This document shows, piece after piece, positions 61,823 to 64,000 of a stretch of DNA of 64,000 nt. Position 1 is the stretch's first letter. Each line of letters opens with the position of its first letter. A program made the translations under genes and the position numbers. Source of the stretch: Ypsolopha sequella (Eukaryota; Arthropoda; Insecta; Lepidoptera; Ypsolophidae); assembly GCA_934047225.1 (NCBI GenBank), contig OW203990.1, positions 22,361,045 to 22,425,044 of the forward strand. Reading direction: 5' to 3'. Under the pieces are notes generated by a model. The model saw only the letters and a list, made by a program, of their open reading frames with translations, made no database searches and was not told the DNA's origin.

Positions 61823-62515
61823 CTCTGAATCAAAAGTTCGAGCACAAACACAAGCACAGCTGACCTCTCATAAACAACTAGAAAAACACACTGTCATTCG
61901 CTTGTCGCTAAGAAAAGTTCATCAGGCAGGAACCATCCGAAAAGACGATGTTCGTAGGTGTATTATTACATTACATTATCATAGGTATATAAGTAGATGT
62001 AGCAAAAATGTATTCAATCAAATTAAGACGTTATTTCGTCTAAATAACATTCAATGTCAGTTATGCCTATCGCCATTGAGAAGGCGCGTGCGAGCGATGT
62101 TAGTTTCATTCACTCTCAAGTATCTGATTACCGAAAGAGAGGTACGATAAAACGGGCACTGTCGCGGTGAGCAAGTTGTTTGTTCTTAGGAAATCAAATT
62201 GATTTAAACAAAATCTTGATTGTCAAAAGTGGTAGATAGTAAATTACATTTAGTAATTTTGAAAGAATAGGCAGCGGTGCGGCGGCTGAGCGCGAACTAA
62301 AGGGCGCGCGCGCTTATACCGCCATCTTTCCGAAATTAATTGGAACCACTACGAGCCTACCTTTACTAAGAAAGAAAGTAATCCCCACTTGAGCCGTGAA
62401 TCCGATTGAATTCGATTGTTTTGAACCAGTAGCTCTATCTAGCTACAAATTTGAAACTAAAAATCGAATTACGCTTCAAAGTATGGCGGTTGTCAGTCCT
62501 CTAGTATTTCGTCCA
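61823..62515. other. No recognisable feature
   Basis: A frame running through 61665-62150 starts inside the fold-back element and has no recognisable motif. 62280-62330 is GC-rich (GCGGCGGCTGAGCGCG and GGCGCGCGCGC). Confidence 0.45.
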
Positions 62516-62519
62516 TGAT

Positions 62520-62806
62520 TACATGAATAAATCTTTGTTTCTATTTTATAGATCACCTGCAATTTCCCTATTTCATAGTGTACCTGATTTGAATGTCTAT
62601 AGTTCATATCATTTACTTTTACATAAATAAGAGATCTTTTAATGGTTTTGAAACCTATAGGAGTCAATAAATAACTTTTTCGGAAAATACAAATATTTTC
62701 ATTTTAATAAAGAATTTTATTATAACCAAAAATTCAAAAACCTGGCCCCCCATTGATACTGTTTATAAATACTGGCCCGCATAGAAAAAAGTTTGCCCAC
62801 CCCTGT
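62520..62806 (+). mobile_element. Right half of the 7086 hAT-type family
   Basis: ATGAATAAATCTTTGTTTCT to AAAGTTTGCCCACCCCTG matches 7522-7799 closely. The left half is missing here. Confidence 0.7.
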
Positions 62807-62937
62807 TCTAGACAGACAGACTTTATTCTATGTATTACCTACTAGGGAATATAAAAAAGGACATAACTCCTTCTTAAAATGATATTTTTGGCTTATTCCA
62901 CAAATCCCCTGTGAAGATCCCCTGCGTCAGAGATTTT

Positions 62938-63003
62938 TGGACTTTTTGTCCAGAAATCCCATTGCGGCTCTCAAGGAAAACGGAAGGGGATTTCTGGACA
63001 AAA
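62938..63003. repeat. Short hairpin, 19-bp arms
   Basis: CTTTTTGTCCAGAAATCCC is paired with GGGGATTTCTGGACAAAAG around a 20-bp loop. Confidence 0.65.
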
Positions 63004-63049
63004 GTTGTAAGTCACATCTACAAACATGCCATTCTATTCTTTTTACAAA

Positions 63050-63385
63050 TTGTGCTGCAGGCTGTCAGTGGTGTGATTGCCAATATATAACCTTCAACAC
63101 GCCCCCTCAATTCACTACTACAGCCTTAGGCCACCTATGCACTTGTCAGGAAACGCTTTCGTTAAAACGTCAGCCAGCATCAAATCTGTCGACATGTGTT
63201 TTAATTCCAAAACTTTATCTTTTGAGTATGTCCCTGATAAAGTGGTACTTTATGTCTATATGCTTAGTACGAGCATCATAGACGGGATCCTTAGCAAGGT
63301 AAATCGTCCCCTAATTGTCAGCATAGGCGGTAATCCTTTAATAAACGACTCAAGTAGAAAGCTTCCTTTATTGCCTCGCTAGTAC
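63050..63385 (-). pseudogene. Ty1/copia polyprotein end and LTR edge
   Basis: The minus strand reads DPVYDARTKHIDIKYHFIRD, a frame change, then VLELKHMSTDLMLADVLTKA and a stop. TKHIDIKYHFIR and the ADVLTKA tail are the end of copia RNase H. Just after it TTGAGGGGGCG is a polypurine tract, followed by TGTTGAAGG as a probable LTR start. The upstream part is missing or lies in decayed sequence. Confidence 0.75.
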
Positions 63386-63776
63386 TGATATTAAGCTTCA
63401 GTATAGTGCTCGCCAATCTTTATGTCGCCTCTGAAGCTAGCCCCAAGAATCGGCGCACTAGCCGTTTTACGGTGTCAGGGGGACGTTACAGGAGCGAGGG
63501 CGCGGAGCACACCCGCCTGCGTGCCGCACCACACCCCTCGCTCGCCTCTCAGCAGGTGTGAACACTATGCGTTAGTGTTAGTGCTACGTCCGTACACTAC
63601 ACATGCGCGCGTTGCTTGAAAAGTACCTACGAGGAAAACATTCCATGATTCGTTAAATTAATAGTTGAATCTGTTTGTTATAGTTTATTGTTTCTGTTGC
63701 CTTTGTTTGTTGTTTTGTTGATTTATTTTTGTTAAAGTTTTGTTGATTTAGTTTGTTAAAGTTTATTGTTGTTGTT

Positions 63777-63911
63777 ATGCCTCGCGGACGTTATAGCGTT
63801 TTAAGGCGACAATGTGAGGAGGAGGAGGACACTGAGGAGGACCAAAATTTTACAGACGATAGTGATTCGGACGAAAATCTTCCTTCTTCAAGTAGGGAAC
63901 CAGTTTTATAG
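63777..63911 (+). CDS. Short acidic ORF, unidentified
   Basis: 44 codons starting MPRGRYSVLRRQCEEEEDTE and ending SSSREPVL before TAG. A basic start followed by a long acidic run resembles the N-terminus of some piggyBac-type transposases, but no motif confirms this. Upstream are TTTGTTAAAG repeats. It could be a first exon or a relic. Confidence 0.25.
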   Translation: MPRGRYSVLRRQCEEEEDTEEDQNFTDDSDSDENLPSSSREPVL

Positions 63912-64000
63912 ATGGTGTCTCACCTCTCTAAATAAAAAAATATTTATATACTTAAGATTGCACTAAAATAATAAATAAATATTTCAATAGCTAGGTACAA

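Noticed and set aside
61665..62150. 161-codon plus-strand frame
   Set aside because: Its first half is the right arm of the TTAA fold-back element; the rest has no recognisable domain or splice support.
59378..64000. Rad21 N-terminal exons
   Set aside because: I searched the minus strand for the conserved N-terminal kleisin segments and found none, so they are taken to lie outside the window.
1..64000. CRISPR array, prophage or bacterial operon
   Set aside because: The tandem arrays have no spacers of unique sequence, and all recognisable genes are spliced animal genes.

Overview
This is a eukaryotic, insect and almost certainly lepidopteran nuclear window. Genes are split by GT-AG introns, the background is AT-rich, and noncoding DNA is packed with short inverted-repeat elements, LINE remnants and the family ending in GGGTTCCGTA beside GGCCAAGTGCGAGTCGG, which I know as common in moth and butterfly genomes. 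No bacterial operon, CRISPR array or prophage is present. Exon edges below were placed by hand from splice consensus, reading phase and remembered protein families; no alignment was run.

Four gene loci can be supported. (1) 1483-1627 (+) is the last coding exon of a gene entering from the left, probably the HOPS/CORVET subunit VPS16. (2) 11813-20049 (-) is a complete five-exon JAZF1-type zinc finger gene (346 aa). (3) 20879-22876 (+) is a complete three-exon gene for mitochondrial ATP synthase subunit c (131 aa precursor). It is divergent from JAZF1, and about 830 bp separate the two start codons. (4) 29436-59377 (-) is the 3' part of the cohesin kleisin Rad21 (16 exons, about 1063 aa); its N-terminal exons lie beyond 64000.

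The most unusual feature is the Rad21 linker. Vertebrate RAD21 is about 630 aa in total. Here the segment between the SA-binding region and the C-terminal winged helix is swollen by exons coding [13 protein letters not shown] repeats (exons 10-12) and by exon 13, four identical 204-bp units (68 aa each) with a splice donor in every unit. A decayed fifth unit lies in the next intron. About 30 Thr-Pro dipeptides fall in this stretch.

The 11.9 kb Rad21 intron (43423-55305) holds a large inverted repeat of two damaged copies of a protein-coding element (44071-46728 and 49288-51703), one carrying a THAP-type first exon, and a 42-bp minisatellite of about 20 units that stays open in frame (53903-54747). 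Elsewhere there are hAT-type elements with 8-bp target duplications, one nested in another inside a third; a pair of MITEs with clear 7-bp duplications; TA-, TTA- and TTAA-flanked MITEs; a tRNA-like sequence inside a terminal-inverted-repeat element; LINE fragments antisense inside JAZF1 introns; and a Ty1/copia remnant near the right edge.
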